A DNA stretch of 7,109 bases, taken from positions 1 through 7,109 of the forward strand of contig JAGWST010000307.1 of the NCBI GenBank assembly GCA_028869325.1, given 5' to 3'. The notes beneath the pieces are model-generated. The model was not told where the DNA came from, did not search any database, and saw only the letters and a program-made list of their open reading frames with translations. A program made the translations under genes and the position numbers. Of this stretch, positions 1 to 5,973 are shown piece after piece. Source of the stretch: a bacterium. Its GTDB lineage: Bacteria; Vulcanimicrobiota; Vulcanimicrobiia; Vulcanimicrobiales; SCRA01. The number at the start of each line of letters is the position of its first letter. Position 1 is the first letter of the stretch.

Positions 1-142
1 ACCGTCCGCGAAGGTGGATCTCCCAACCGTCGTCCCCTGCACCAACGGCGTGCCCACGGGCGTGGGTGCGGCCGCACCCACGCCCGTGGGCACGCCGTTG
101 GTGCAGGGGACGACGGTTGGGAGATCCACCTTCGCGGACGGT
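1..142. repeat. Perfect 142-bp palindrome (71-bp arms, no spacer) at the window edge
   Basis: Bases 1-71 are the exact reverse complement of bases 72-142, with the axis between 71 and 72 inside GCGGCCGC. I compared the two arms by eye and found no mismatch. The right arm continues smoothly into the coding frame of the downstream gene, so it is probably genuine and the left arm a folded-back copy. Long perfect palindromes without a spacer are unstable in cells, and this one lies in coding sequence at the edge of the sequence, which points to an assembly or amplification artefact. The even length 142 equals k+1 for k=141, a common largest k-mer in metagenome assemblers. A self-complementary (k+1)-mer edge could therefore produce it; that is inference. 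If sequence exists upstream of the window, the palindrome may extend further. Confidence 0.93.
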
Positions 143-592
143 GACACGCAGAGCGGCGGCAGCGGGCAGACCGTCGACGGGATCGAGTGCAACCTTCAGG
201 AGATGCTGAGCAAGCACGACCACCTGCACGTCACGCTGATCTTCGACGGCGTGCAGGTCGCGCTGCCGAGGTACATCGGCATCGTCCTCAAGCCCAACAG
301 CCGGGGCTGCATCTACTGGCTGCACACGCACGACGCCACGGGCATCATTCACATCGAATCGCCCAACCCCGGTGGCGCATATACGCTTGGGCAGTTCTTC
401 GGCATCTGGGGGCAGGAGCTGGCCGCCGACGACGTAGCCGGCCACACCGGCGAGGTGCACGCCTACGTCAACGGCGTGGAGTATCATGGCGATCTGCGCG
501 CGATTCCGCTCGGCAGCTTCTCGCAGATCACGCTCGAGGTGGGCAAGCCGCTCGTGCCTCCACCCGTCTACGTCTTCCCAGCGGGGCTCTAG
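72..592 (+). CDS. Secreted/periplasmic His- and Cys-rich protein of unknown function (5' partial)
   Basis: The frame is open from the window edge to a TAG at 590-592. An ATG at 14 lies in the folded-back palindrome arm and is probably not the true start, so the reliable part begins near base 72 and the N-terminus is missing. I do not recognise a named family. Counting from the ATG at 14, the protein has a Pro/Gly/Thr-rich stretch (about 20-55) followed by a compact domain (about 55-192). That domain holds C59, a HDHLH cluster (H68, H70, H72), C99, a WLHTHD motif (H104, H106) and H113. The IEC, LHTHD and TLGQFF segments look like conserved cores, and the HxHxH/HxH spacing suggests metal binding. 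It converges with a SCO1/SenC-like gene only 4 bases away, so a link to copper or redox handling outside the cytoplasm is possible but unproven. Confidence 0.75.
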
Positions 593-596
593 CGGC

Positions 597-1205
597 TTAT
601 GCGCCGCGCGGCGCGGCGAGCGCGCTGCTCACGGCCTGCTCCAAGCTCCGCAGGGTCAGATTCGCGCCGGGGGCCAGGATTGCACTCTCGCGCCCGTTGG
701 GATCGATCACATAGACCTCGGCGGTATGCTCCACGTCGTCGTGTCCCTTCGGCGGCGGCAGCACCGTGATGCCGTAGCCGGCGAGCACCGCGCGCGTCTG
801 CTCAGGCGTGCCGCGCAGAAATGCCCAGCCGTCCGCGGGCCATGTCTTTGCCCGAAGCCGCGCGACGGCGAGCATCGAGTTGCTCTTGGGGTCCAGCTCT
901 ACGGTTGCGATCGTGACGTGCTTTCCAAGCATGCCCGCGGCTCTCCAACGCTCGGCCCCGCGTTTGAGGACGGCCTCCATCTGTGGACACTCTTGGCTGC
1001 AATTGGCGGCGACGAAACTCAAGACCACGACGCCGCCGCGATGTGCGGCGAGCGAGAACGTGCCGCCGGCCGCATCCGGCAGCGAGAACGCCGGAGCTGC
1101 ACCGTAGTCGGGTGCTGAAGCTGCGTTGCGCCCGCCCGCGTGCGAAGAGCACGCGGTGAGCGCGGCGAGCATCGCGGCAGCGAAGATGCGGGCGGCGGTG
1201 GGCAT
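597..1205 (-). CDS. SCO1/SenC-family thioredoxin-fold lipoprotein
   Basis: The 202-residue product starts with a lipoprotein signal: a hydrophobic stretch, then the lipobox LTAC with C19 as the predicted lipidated residue, so it should be anchored in a membrane facing the periplasm. A thioredoxin-like fold follows (about 33-198). It shows a FSLPDAAGGTFSL strand region, the CxxxCP motif CSQECP (C69 and C73), an ELDP segment near 103-106, and H160 in the VEHTAEVYVIDPNGR stretch. The two Cys and the distal His are the copper ligands of SCO proteins, which deliver copper to, or keep reduced, the CuA site of cytochrome c oxidase; some members act in general thiol redox. No oxidase gene is visible here. 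The ATG at 1205 has a good ribosome site (AAGGTG, 5 bases upstream). The stop is TAA. The family call is firm, the exact partner unknown. Confidence 0.87.
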   Translation of the reverse strand: MPTAARIFAAAMLAALTACSSHAGGRNAASAPDYGAAPAFSLPDAAGGTFSLAAHRGGVVVLSFVAANCSQECPQMEAVLKRGAERWRAAGMLGKHVTIATVELDPKSNSMLAVARLRAKTWPADGWAFLRGTPEQTRAVLAGYGITVLPPPKGHDDVEHTAEVYVIDPNGRESAILAPGANLTLRSLEQAVSSALAAPRGA

Positions 1206-1229
1206 GGCAACACCTTACGCGCGCCCGGC

Positions 1230-1264
1230 GCTCCGTCCTGGCGGAGCCGCGCCAGCGTGGCGCG
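1230..1264. promoter_or_regulatory. Two adjacent hairpin-forming inverted repeats between divergent genes
   Basis: The 70-base gap between the SCO-like gene and the divergent gene starting at 1276 holds two perfect inverted repeats. The first is GCTCCG (1230-1235) with CGGAGC (1242-1247), loop 6. The second is CGCGCCA (1248-1254) with TGGCGCG (1258-1264), loop 3, ending at the ribosome site of the 1276 gene. They could be operator half-sites or RNA stems affecting translation. In DNA this GC-rich, short stems also arise by chance. Confidence 0.3.
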
Positions 1265-1275
1265 AAGGCGCGCAC

Positions 1276-1710
1276 ATGGCCGAAGCGGATGCGCGCAGGA
1301 GCGACAAAAGTCGCCTCTTGCCCGAGTTGGATGCCTGTGCCGCCGAGATCCCGGACGGCGCCGCAACGCTCTTCCTGCAAGTTGCGCGTACGCTCGGCGC
1401 AGGCGACGATGGGCGGCTGATCGACGGCGTGATCGCGGGCTCACGGCGCTTGCTGGCGGATGCGCCGGGCCTGCTGGGATGGTTCCAGTTACGGCTGCCG
1501 GAGATCTCGATCGTCGGCATGTGGTTCGCGGGAACCGAGGCGCCGTTTCACGTGCGAGAGAGCGAGCCGCACCGCCGCTGGTCCGCGTGGGCACGGGCGC
1601 GCGGCGATGCGTTGGGCGTCTTCAACGTTCGGCTGGCCGTCGAACAAGGGCGCGTGCCAAGACCGAGCGAGACCTTCGAGGTGTTGCTGGCGATGGGCCT
1701 GCTGCTCTAG
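1276..1710 (+). CDS. Hypothetical protein, 144 residues
   Basis: I do not recognise this protein. The frame keeps a strong GC bias at third codon positions to its TAG stop, as in the neighbouring genes, which supports real coding. I chose the ATG at 1276 because GAAGG (1264-1268) lies 7 bases upstream. An in-frame ATG at 1204 has no such site and would overlap the start of the SCO-like gene. No signal peptide or membrane span is evident, so it is probably cytoplasmic. It has a helical N-terminal half (to about 67), then a mixed segment rich in Trp/Phe (GWFQLRLPEISIVGMWF, about 68-84), an Arg/Trp-rich segment (SEPHRRWSAWARARG, 96-110) and a leucine-rich end. It is divergent from the SCO-like gene and convergent with tolC, sharing the CTAG that contains both stops, so the context gives no function. 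Confidence 0.6.
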   Translation: MAEADARRSDKSRLLPELDACAAEIPDGAATLFLQVARTLGAGDDGRLIDGVIAGSRRLLADAPGLLGWFQLRLPEISIVGMWFAGTEAPFHVRESEPHRRWSAWARARGDALGVFNVRLAVEQGRVPRPSETFEVLLAMGLLL

Positions 1711-2978
1711 CGGCCCAGCAGGCCCGCGGAGAAGCGCGCGTTGACGAGTGCCGTCTGCTGCTCGGCGAGGGCCTTCACGAGGTTCTGCTCGGCGGTCGTC
1801 GCCTGCAACTGTGCATCGGCCAGCTCCAGCGCGGTGCCGACCCCGGCGGAGTAACGCTCCTCATCGAGTCTGCGGTTGTCCTCCGCGTACGTCACGGCGT
1901 GCTGCGCGGCGACGACGCCTTGCTGGGCGGCCTGCAGGTTCAGGTATGCCTGCTTCACCTGGAGATCGACGCCTTGCTGTGCCTGCCGATAGGCCAAGTT
2001 CGCACGGCGCACCTCCGACTCGGCGCGCTGGACGGCGCCCGCGGTCAAGCCGTGGTCGAAGAGCGTCCATACCGCTTGGAGCTGCAGCACGAACTGCGCG
2101 TGGAAACCGCTCCGCAGCGCAGGCTGCGCATTCCCCTCGCTGGCCTGTAAGTTGATCGAAGGCAGGCCGCTGGAGCGGGCGACGCCGACAGCGGCCTGCG
2201 CCGCGTCGATCGCAAAGCGCGCCGCCAAGAGCTCACCGCGATTCGCGCGCGCGGCCGCGCGCAGCGTCTCGATGGAGATCGCCGGTGCCGTCGCGGCGAT
2301 GGAGTCGGTCAACACCAGCGACGTGTCAACGGGATAGTTCAGGGCGTTGTCGAGCGAGGACTCCGCCAACGCGACTTGATTGTGTGCCTGGATCGCCGCG
2401 ACCTGATCGTTCGAGAGCGTGGTCTGGGCCCGCAGCACGTCGGTGCGCGCGACCGTGCCCGCGTCGAGCAGTTGCTGCGCCTGCTTGACGTGAGCCTGGT
2501 CGACCGTGAGGGCTTGATCGGCGACCGCGGCCAGCCGCTGCGCCTGGAGCAGCTGATAGTAGTCGTCGGAGACGGTCCGCACCGTTGCGCCGGCGCTCTC
2601 GCGAGCCTGGCTCTCCGCCACGGCGAGGCTCGCCGCGGCCTCTCCTACCTGCGACTCCGTCTTCCCGCTGTCGAACAGCGTGAAGCGGATGCTGGCATTG
2701 GGATTGTTGACGTTCTCCAGACCCTCGGAGAGGGTCAGCGGGCGCGCGCCGGGCGCCAGCGGAGGAATCGTGATCCTGACGATGGGGTTGGTGTTCTGAT
2801 AGGTGTCGCCGACGGAGAGGAAGGGCAGCTCGGGAGCGCGTGCCTGTTTCAGCTGCGCGGCCGCGGCGGTGATCGCCTCCTGCGCGACGCGGTAGTCCAG
2901 GTTCTGTTCCAGCCCGCGCGCGATGGCTTGGTTCAGCGAGAGCGTTACCGTCACGGCTGCGAGGAGTGGGGTCAGCAT
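1707..2978 (-). CDS. TolC-family outer-membrane efflux protein
   Basis: This 423-residue protein has the internal duplication of outer-membrane factors (two OEP repeats, about 12-215 and 232-418). The repeats show in paired segments: TLFDSGKTESQV (100-111) against TLFDHGLTAGAV (305-316), and DAGTVARTDVLRAQ (172-185) against SAGVGTALELADAQ (377-390). Long Ala/Gln-rich helices between them form the periplasmic tunnel in this family. Such proteins trimerise into the exit channel of tripartite efflux pumps or type I secretion systems. The ATG at 2978 follows GAGGGAG and overlaps the end of marR by 7 bases, which indicates translational coupling. The frame stays open upstream to 3362, but that part shadows marR. 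The signal peptide is short (MLTPLLAAVTV) and lacks the usual positive N-terminal charge, so the start or export signal is somewhat odd. No membrane-fusion or pump gene is adjacent. Confidence 0.92.
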   Translation of the reverse strand: MLTPLLAAVTVTLSLNQAIARGLEQNLDYRVAQEAITAAAAQLKQARAPELPFLSVGDTYQNTNPIVRITIPPLAPGARPLTLSEGLENVNNPNASIRFTLFDSGKTESQVGEAAASLAVAESQARESAGATVRTVSDDYYQLLQAQRLAAVADQALTVDQAHVKQAQQLLDAGTVARTDVLRAQTTLSNDQVAAIQAHNQVALAESSLDNALNYPVDTSLVLTDSIAATAPAISIETLRAAARANRGELLAARFAIDAAQAAVGVARSSGLPSINLQASEGNAQPALRSGFHAQFVLQLQAVWTLFDHGLTAGAVQRAESEVRRANLAYRQAQQGVDLQVKQAYLNLQAAQQGVVAAQHAVTYAEDNRRLDEERYSAGVGTALELADAQLQATTAEQNLVKALAEQQTALVNARFSAGLLGR

Positions 2979-3547
2979 GCGTCTCCCTCGGCGTCCGATA
3001 CATTGATCGCCTCGAAGGCATGAAAGAGCTTGGCGAGCAGATCGATGAGTTGGCGGCGCTCGGAGGCCGAGAGTGCCTCGGTCATGCGCCGGACGCGCGC
3101 GAAGTGCCGCGGCAACACCTCCGCCAACAGATGCAGGCCTTTCTCCGTCAACGTCACCAGCGTCGAGCGCCGGTCTCCGGGGTTCGCCGCACGCGAGACC
3201 AAGCCGTCGCGCTCGAGCCCGTCGATCAACCCCGTGACGTTGGCGCGCGTTGAGAAGAGGTATTGGCCGATCTCGGAGAGGCGCATCGGCTGCTCGCCGT
3301 GGGAGCGCAAGACCAGCAGCGCATTCAGCTTCGCCGGCGTCAGTCCGTACTCGTCGAACCACTCGGTCGCGCAGTTTTCCAAGCGGTGCGCCGTGATCTT
3401 CAGCGCGAGGATCGTCTGGATCGCAAGCTTGTCGAAGCCCGAGTAGCCTTCGAGGCAGCCGCCGAGCAGGGCGTCGGGAACCGGCACGGTGATGCCGCAG
3501 CCGGGCCCGGCAAGCCGGCGATTCGGGGGTTCGGCAGATCTCGACAC
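2972..3547 (-). CDS. MarR-family transcriptional regulator
   Basis: The 191-residue product has the winged-helix MarR layout: an N-terminal dimerisation helix (about 40-66), helix-turn-helix (about 86-115, with LSEIGQYLFSTRANVTGLIDGLERDGL), the wing with the hallmark DRRSTLVTLTEKG (125-137), then C-terminal helices (about 138-182) that complete the dimer. Family members bind short palindromes as dimers and release DNA when a phenolic or lipophilic ligand, or an oxidant, is sensed. They often control efflux genes. The first 35 residues precede the core and are unusually long for the family. The start is a GTG at 3547 with AGGGA 4 bases upstream; a later start is possible. It is the first gene of a two-gene operon with tolC, overlapping it by 7 bases, and it diverges from the gene at 3679. 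Control of tolC and possibly of itself and the divergent gene is inferred. Confidence 0.9.
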   Translation of the reverse strand: MSRSAEPPNRRLAGPGCGITVPVPDALLGGCLEGYSGFDKLAIQTILALKITAHRLENCATEWFDEYGLTPAKLNALLVLRSHGEQPMRLSEIGQYLFSTRANVTGLIDGLERDGLVSRAANPGDRRSTLVTLTEKGLHLLAEVLPRHFARVRRMTEALSASERRQLIDLLAKLFHAFEAINVSDAEGDAC

Positions 3548-3615
3548 GTCGTCCCTTGTCTCTGCGGCGCCATCCGCATTGCGCGGCGCCGCGTCACCCT
3601 GATGAGGTCAAGCTC

Positions 3616-3642
3616 TTTACAGCTTAAAAGTTAAATGGTAAA
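3616..3642. promoter_or_regulatory. Imperfect dyad, candidate MarR operator
   Basis: The 27-base element has TTTAC (3616-3620) matched by GTAAA (3638-3642), with inner TTAA matches (3624-3627 and 3631-3634), so 18 of 27 positions are symmetric about base 3629. The dyad covers the spacer and both hexamers of the promoter for the divergent gene. A dimeric MarR protein bound here would block polymerase, and marR starts only about 70 bases to the left. A direct repeat AAGTTAA occurs at 3628-3634 and again at 3651-3657, 23 bases apart. Binding is inference. Confidence 0.4.
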
Positions 3643-3644
3643 CT
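3616..3644 (+). promoter_or_regulatory. Sigma-70-like promoter for the gene at 3679
   Basis: TTTACA (3616-3621, five of six matches to the -35 consensus) is followed after exactly 17 bases by TAAACT (3639-3644, four of six matches to the -10 consensus). It lies in the only AT-rich patch of the window. Transcription would start near 3651, leaving a leader of about 28 bases. AAGGA at 3662-3666 sits 12 bases before the ATG at 3679, a little farther than ideal. Confidence 0.5.
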
Positions 3645-3678
3645 ATCAACAAGTTAAGTGTAAGGATCGAATCGCACG

Positions 3679-4455
3679 ATGTCAAGAGGTCGGTACGTCA
3701 GCGGGCTGCTTGCAGCGCTCCTGTGGGCCTCCCCGGCGCTAGCGGCGCCCCCTTCCCTGTCAGGTCCCTCGCCGGCGCCACGCGCCGCAATCACCGAGCC
3801 GCCAGCAACTCCCGCGCCGAGCTCGGCGCCGGGGGCGCCCGCGGCGCCGCGCGATCCCAGCACGGTGATCGCCATGGTCTCGGAGCGCAACGCCTCGCTG
3901 GAGGGCTACACGTTCAGCCTGCGCGTCAAGATCGCGATGCACACGTTCCCGTGGCTGCAGCCCTACGTGATCGGCAACGGCTCCTATCAAAAACCCGGGC
4001 ACTACACGGTCAACTTCAGGCACGTCCCCGCGTTGGCGAAGAGCTATCAGCAGGTCAACGGCGTCATGCTCGATCCCGCGAATTGGTCGCAGAAGTACGT
4101 GATCACGCTCGGGAAGGAGAGCGGCTCGGATGTCGAGCTGATCCTGCACGAGCGCATCAAGGGCGAGATCACGGAGGCCCGTGCGATCGTCGATACATCC
4201 AGCGGCACCGTGAAGCGCATGCGCTTTCGCTACGAGCACGGCGGCACGATCGACATTCGCCAGCGCTCACAGGTGATCGACGGATTCGTGTTGCCGGTGG
4301 CGCAGGACGCGGAGATCGCAATGCCCGGCATCAAAGCGACCGCGCACGCCGAGATCTTCGACTACCACCTGCAGGCCGGGAGCGCCCAGCTCGGCGGCGC
4401 AAGCCAGACGAGCGCGGAGGCCTCCTCCGGCGCGCTGCACCTCGTCCGCAACTAG
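3679..4455 (+). CDS. Secreted LolA/RseB-like protein of unknown function
   Basis: This 258-residue protein begins with a clear Sec signal peptide: Arg residues at 3 and 5, a hydrophobic core, then SPALA with predicted cleavage after A22. A Pro/Ala/Ser-rich linker (about 23-58) leads to a domain (about 60-235) with alternating beta-strand pattern. That domain contains VIAMVSERNASLEGYTFSLR, TFPWLQPY, GSYQKPGHYTVNF, an Asp/Trp segment (LDPANWSQKY) and IDGFVLPVAQDAEI. The pattern recalls the half-barrel fold of LolA, LolB and RseB, which bind lipids or lipoproteins in the periplasm. The similarity is one of style and strand order, so the assignment is tentative. The tail after 235 is low complexity. 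The gene stands alone and diverges from marR-tolC, sharing the control region, so it may respond to the same signal as that efflux operon. Confidence 0.8.
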   Translation: MSRGRYVSGLLAALLWASPALAAPPSLSGPSPAPRAAITEPPATPAPSSAPGAPAAPRDPSTVIAMVSERNASLEGYTFSLRVKIAMHTFPWLQPYVIGNGSYQKPGHYTVNFRHVPALAKSYQQVNGVMLDPANWSQKYVITLGKESGSDVELILHERIKGEITEARAIVDTSSGTVKRMRFRYEHGGTIDIRQRSQVIDGFVLPVAQDAEIAMPGIKATAHAEIFDYHLQAGSAQLGGASQTSAEASSGALHLVRN

Positions 4456-4472
4456 CCGCTACGGGCCGCCAA

Positions 4473-4934
4473 CTACGCATCCGGCTTTGCCGGGCGCCAG
4501 CGCGTGCCTGCAGGATCGACGCGGGCGAGCAGACCGGCGCGTTCCAGCGCTTCGACGACGTGTTGCATGCGCTCTCGCTCGTGTTTGTTTGGCATCCCGA
4601 AGCACTCCAGCGCCACCTCGGTCACGGAGAAAGGCGCGCGCGCCTCCAGCAGCCGCCCCGCGATGAAGCCTTCGCTCAAATTGGAGCGCTGCGCGAGCCG
4701 CAGCAGATCGGGTCCGAGCGCATCGCGCACCGCGGTGAGGCGCGCCTCCTCGCCTTTCGGAATGCGCGACGGCGCGCCGCGATCCGGTGGCGGGGCAGGC
4801 GACGGCAGGGCGTCACGCAACTGCAAGATCAGGCGCGCGCGGGCCTCGTCGCCCCCACGCGTCGCCGCCTCCTGCGTCTCCAGATATCGCAGGGCCGCTT
4901 CGAGCGCTGCTCTGAGGTGCTGCTCGCCCGCCAT
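4473..4934 (-). CDS. Hypothetical protein with winged-helix-like C-terminus, 153 residues
   Basis: I do not recognise a named family. From the ATG at 4934 the protein has an N-terminal helical stretch (about 5-45), a Pro-rich linker (LPSPAPPPDRGAP, 43-55) and a C-terminal region (about 62-148). The latter reads as helices followed by a short hairpin (SVTEVALECFGM, ERMQHVVEALERAGLLARVD, TRWRP), the order seen in winged-helix DNA-binding domains. It has no signal peptide or membrane span. The ribosome site is weak. In-frame extension to a TTG at 5021 would add 29 residues of poor, Gly/Pro-rich sequence and overlap the pxpB leader, so I prefer 4934. The stop is TAG, 17 bases past the end of the convergent secreted-protein gene. 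It diverges from pxpB, so regulation of that operon is conceivable but not shown. Confidence 0.6.
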   Translation of the reverse strand: MAGEQHLRAALEAALRYLETQEAATRGGDEARARLILQLRDALPSPAPPPDRGAPSRIPKGEEARLTAVRDALGPDLLRLAQRSNLSEGFIAGRLLEARAPFSVTEVALECFGMPNKHERERMQHVVEALERAGLLARVDPAGTRWRPAKPDA

Positions 4935-4955
4935 CGGCGCTCGTTTACACGCACA

Positions 4956-4980
4956 CCAAGGGCCGCCCTTGGGCGGTCCC
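4956..4980. promoter_or_regulatory. Overlapping alternative hairpins in the pxpB leader region
   Basis: CCAAGGG (4956-4962), loop CCG, and CCCTTGG (4966-4972) form a perfect 7-bp stem. The same bases can instead pair as GGGCCGCCC (4960-4968) with GGGCGGTCC (4971-4979), with one G-U pair but a loop of only 2 bases. The two stems exclude one another. They lie between the divergent genes at 4934 and 5063. No run of T follows, so a terminator is unlikely; an operator or leader structure is possible. I see no convincing promoter hexamers in 4935-5062. Confidence 0.25.
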
Positions 4981-5062
4981 CCGCGCAGCGATTGGGACGA
5001 TGCAGGACGAGCGCGAAACAACGGTGCAAAATGCGCAAACGGAGGTATGCGTGGAGGAGGGG

Positions 5063-5803
5063 ATGCCGTGGCGGCGGGTGCTTGCCGTCGGGGATGCCGC
5101 TCTGCTGTTCGAGTTCGGCGAGAGCGTGGAGGTCGAGATTAACGACCGCGTCCACCGGGCTGCGCGAGCGGCAAGGCAGCTGATCGAGCGTGGCCGGCTG
5201 ACCGGGGTCTGGGGCGTCATTCCCTCGTACGCAACGCTGCTGTTGGAGTTCGATCCGCTGACGATCGGCCGTGAGGAGCTCGTCGCGCGCTTAGAGCGGC
5301 AGATCAGGGAGTCGGCCGACCAGTTCCCCGGCGTGCGGCGCTTCCGCGTCCCGGTGTGGTACGCCGGAGAGGATCTGGCGGAGGTCGCCGGGCGCACCGG
5401 TCTGAGCGCCGAAGAGGTGGTCGCCCTCCACACGTCAGCCGACTACCGCATCTTCACCGTCGGCTTCACCCCCGGCCAGCCGCTTTGCGGTATCCTGCCG
5501 GAACCCTTGCGGCTGCCGCGCCGCGGCTCGCCGCGCGCCAGCGTGCCGGTGGGTTCGGTGGCCATCGCCGGCCGCCAGGCAACCATCTATCCAACTCCCA
5601 GCCCGGGGGGCTGGCATCTGCTGGGAAGGACTCCCGCCGTCCCCTTTCGCCCGGACCGGATGCCGCCCGTGCTCTGGTCGCCGGGGGACCTGGTGCGGTT
5701 CTACGCCGTCGACCGCAGTCGTTACGAAGAGCTGCTGGCGGCCTCGAACACCGGCGACGAGTGGCTGAGCGGCGAGCCGGCGGCCGAGGGCACCGGCGCG
5801 TGA
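5063..5803 (+). CDS. pxpB: 5-oxoprolinase subunit PxpB (KipI / allophanate hydrolase subunit 1 family)
   Basis: The 246-residue protein fits the usual length for PxpB. Family landmarks are present in order: a start region LAVGDAALLFEFG (8-19), a middle PSYATLLLEFDP (54-65), FRVPVWY (94-100) and GLSAEEVVALHTSADYRI (113-130, with H123). A strongly conserved C-terminal half follows: VPVGSVAIAGRQATIYP (161-177), SPGGWHLLGRTP (180-191) and PGDLVRFYAVD (207-217). PxpB acts with PxpC and PxpA in the cytoplasm to convert 5-oxoproline to glutamate with ATP. The conserved GFTPGF-Y-type loop reads GFTPGQPLCG here (135-144), a departure from the usual form. The ATG at 5063 has GGAGG 5 bases upstream. A GTG at 5051 with GGAGGT (5041-5046) is an equally tenable start, adding 4 residues. 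The stop overlaps the GTG of pxpC (GTGA), so the two are translationally coupled. Confidence 0.92.
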   Translation: MPWRRVLAVGDAALLFEFGESVEVEINDRVHRAARAARQLIERGRLTGVWGVIPSYATLLLEFDPLTIGREELVARLERQIRESADQFPGVRRFRVPVWYAGEDLAEVAGRTGLSAEEVVALHTSADYRIFTVGFTPGQPLCGILPEPLRLPRRGSPRASVPVGSVAIAGRQATIYPTPSPGGWHLLGRTPAVPFRPDRMPPVLWSPGDLVRFYAVDRSRYEELLAASNTGDEWLSGEPAAEGTGA

Positions 5804-5973
5804 GCGCACCGGTGCGTCTGCGCGTGGTCTCGCCCGGCTTGGCGACGACCGTACAGGACCGCGGCAGGCTGGGCTACGAGCATCTCGGCGTCATGATCAA
5901 CGGTGCGCTAGATACGCGCGCCGCGCTGTGGGCCAACCGTCTGGTGGGCAACGGCGACGGCGCAGCCGTGCTC

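Noticed and set aside
1..142. Hairpin telomere of a linear replicon, or a transposon terminal repeat
   Set aside because: The repeat is spacerless and lies within coding sequence at the sequence edge, with no transposase or resolvase nearby.
601..614. 14-base perfect palindrome GCGCCGCGCGGCGC as a terminator between convergent genes
   Set aside because: It lies inside the last codons of the SCO-like gene, has no loop and no T-run, and such strings are expected in DNA this GC-rich.
1140..2150. A 336-codon + strand frame across the hypothetical gene and the tolC region
   Set aside because: Its translation is Arg/Ala-rich without domain logic, and both regions are better explained by other frames.
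2979..3362. N-terminal extension of TolC giving 551 residues
   Set aside because: This part overlaps marR in another frame, is Arg-rich, and precedes a good ribosome site and ATG at 2978 that fit the TolC family.
3621..3649. Minus-strand promoter for marR (TTGATA at 3649-3644 with TAAGCT 17 bases on)
   Set aside because: The -35 is fair, but the -10 matches only three of six bases; a marR promoter must be near, but I cannot place it.
4481..4493. CCGGC-TTT-GCCGG stem as a terminator for the gene ending at 4455
   Set aside because: The stem is only 5 bp with no T-run and lies inside the last codons of the opposite-strand gene; too weak to call.
3723..5183. A 486-codon open frame on the + strand
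   Set aside because: It crosses the real secreted-protein gene in another frame and then the opposite-strand gene at 4473-4934. Its product is Arg-rich low-complexity sequence typical of GC-rich shadow frames.
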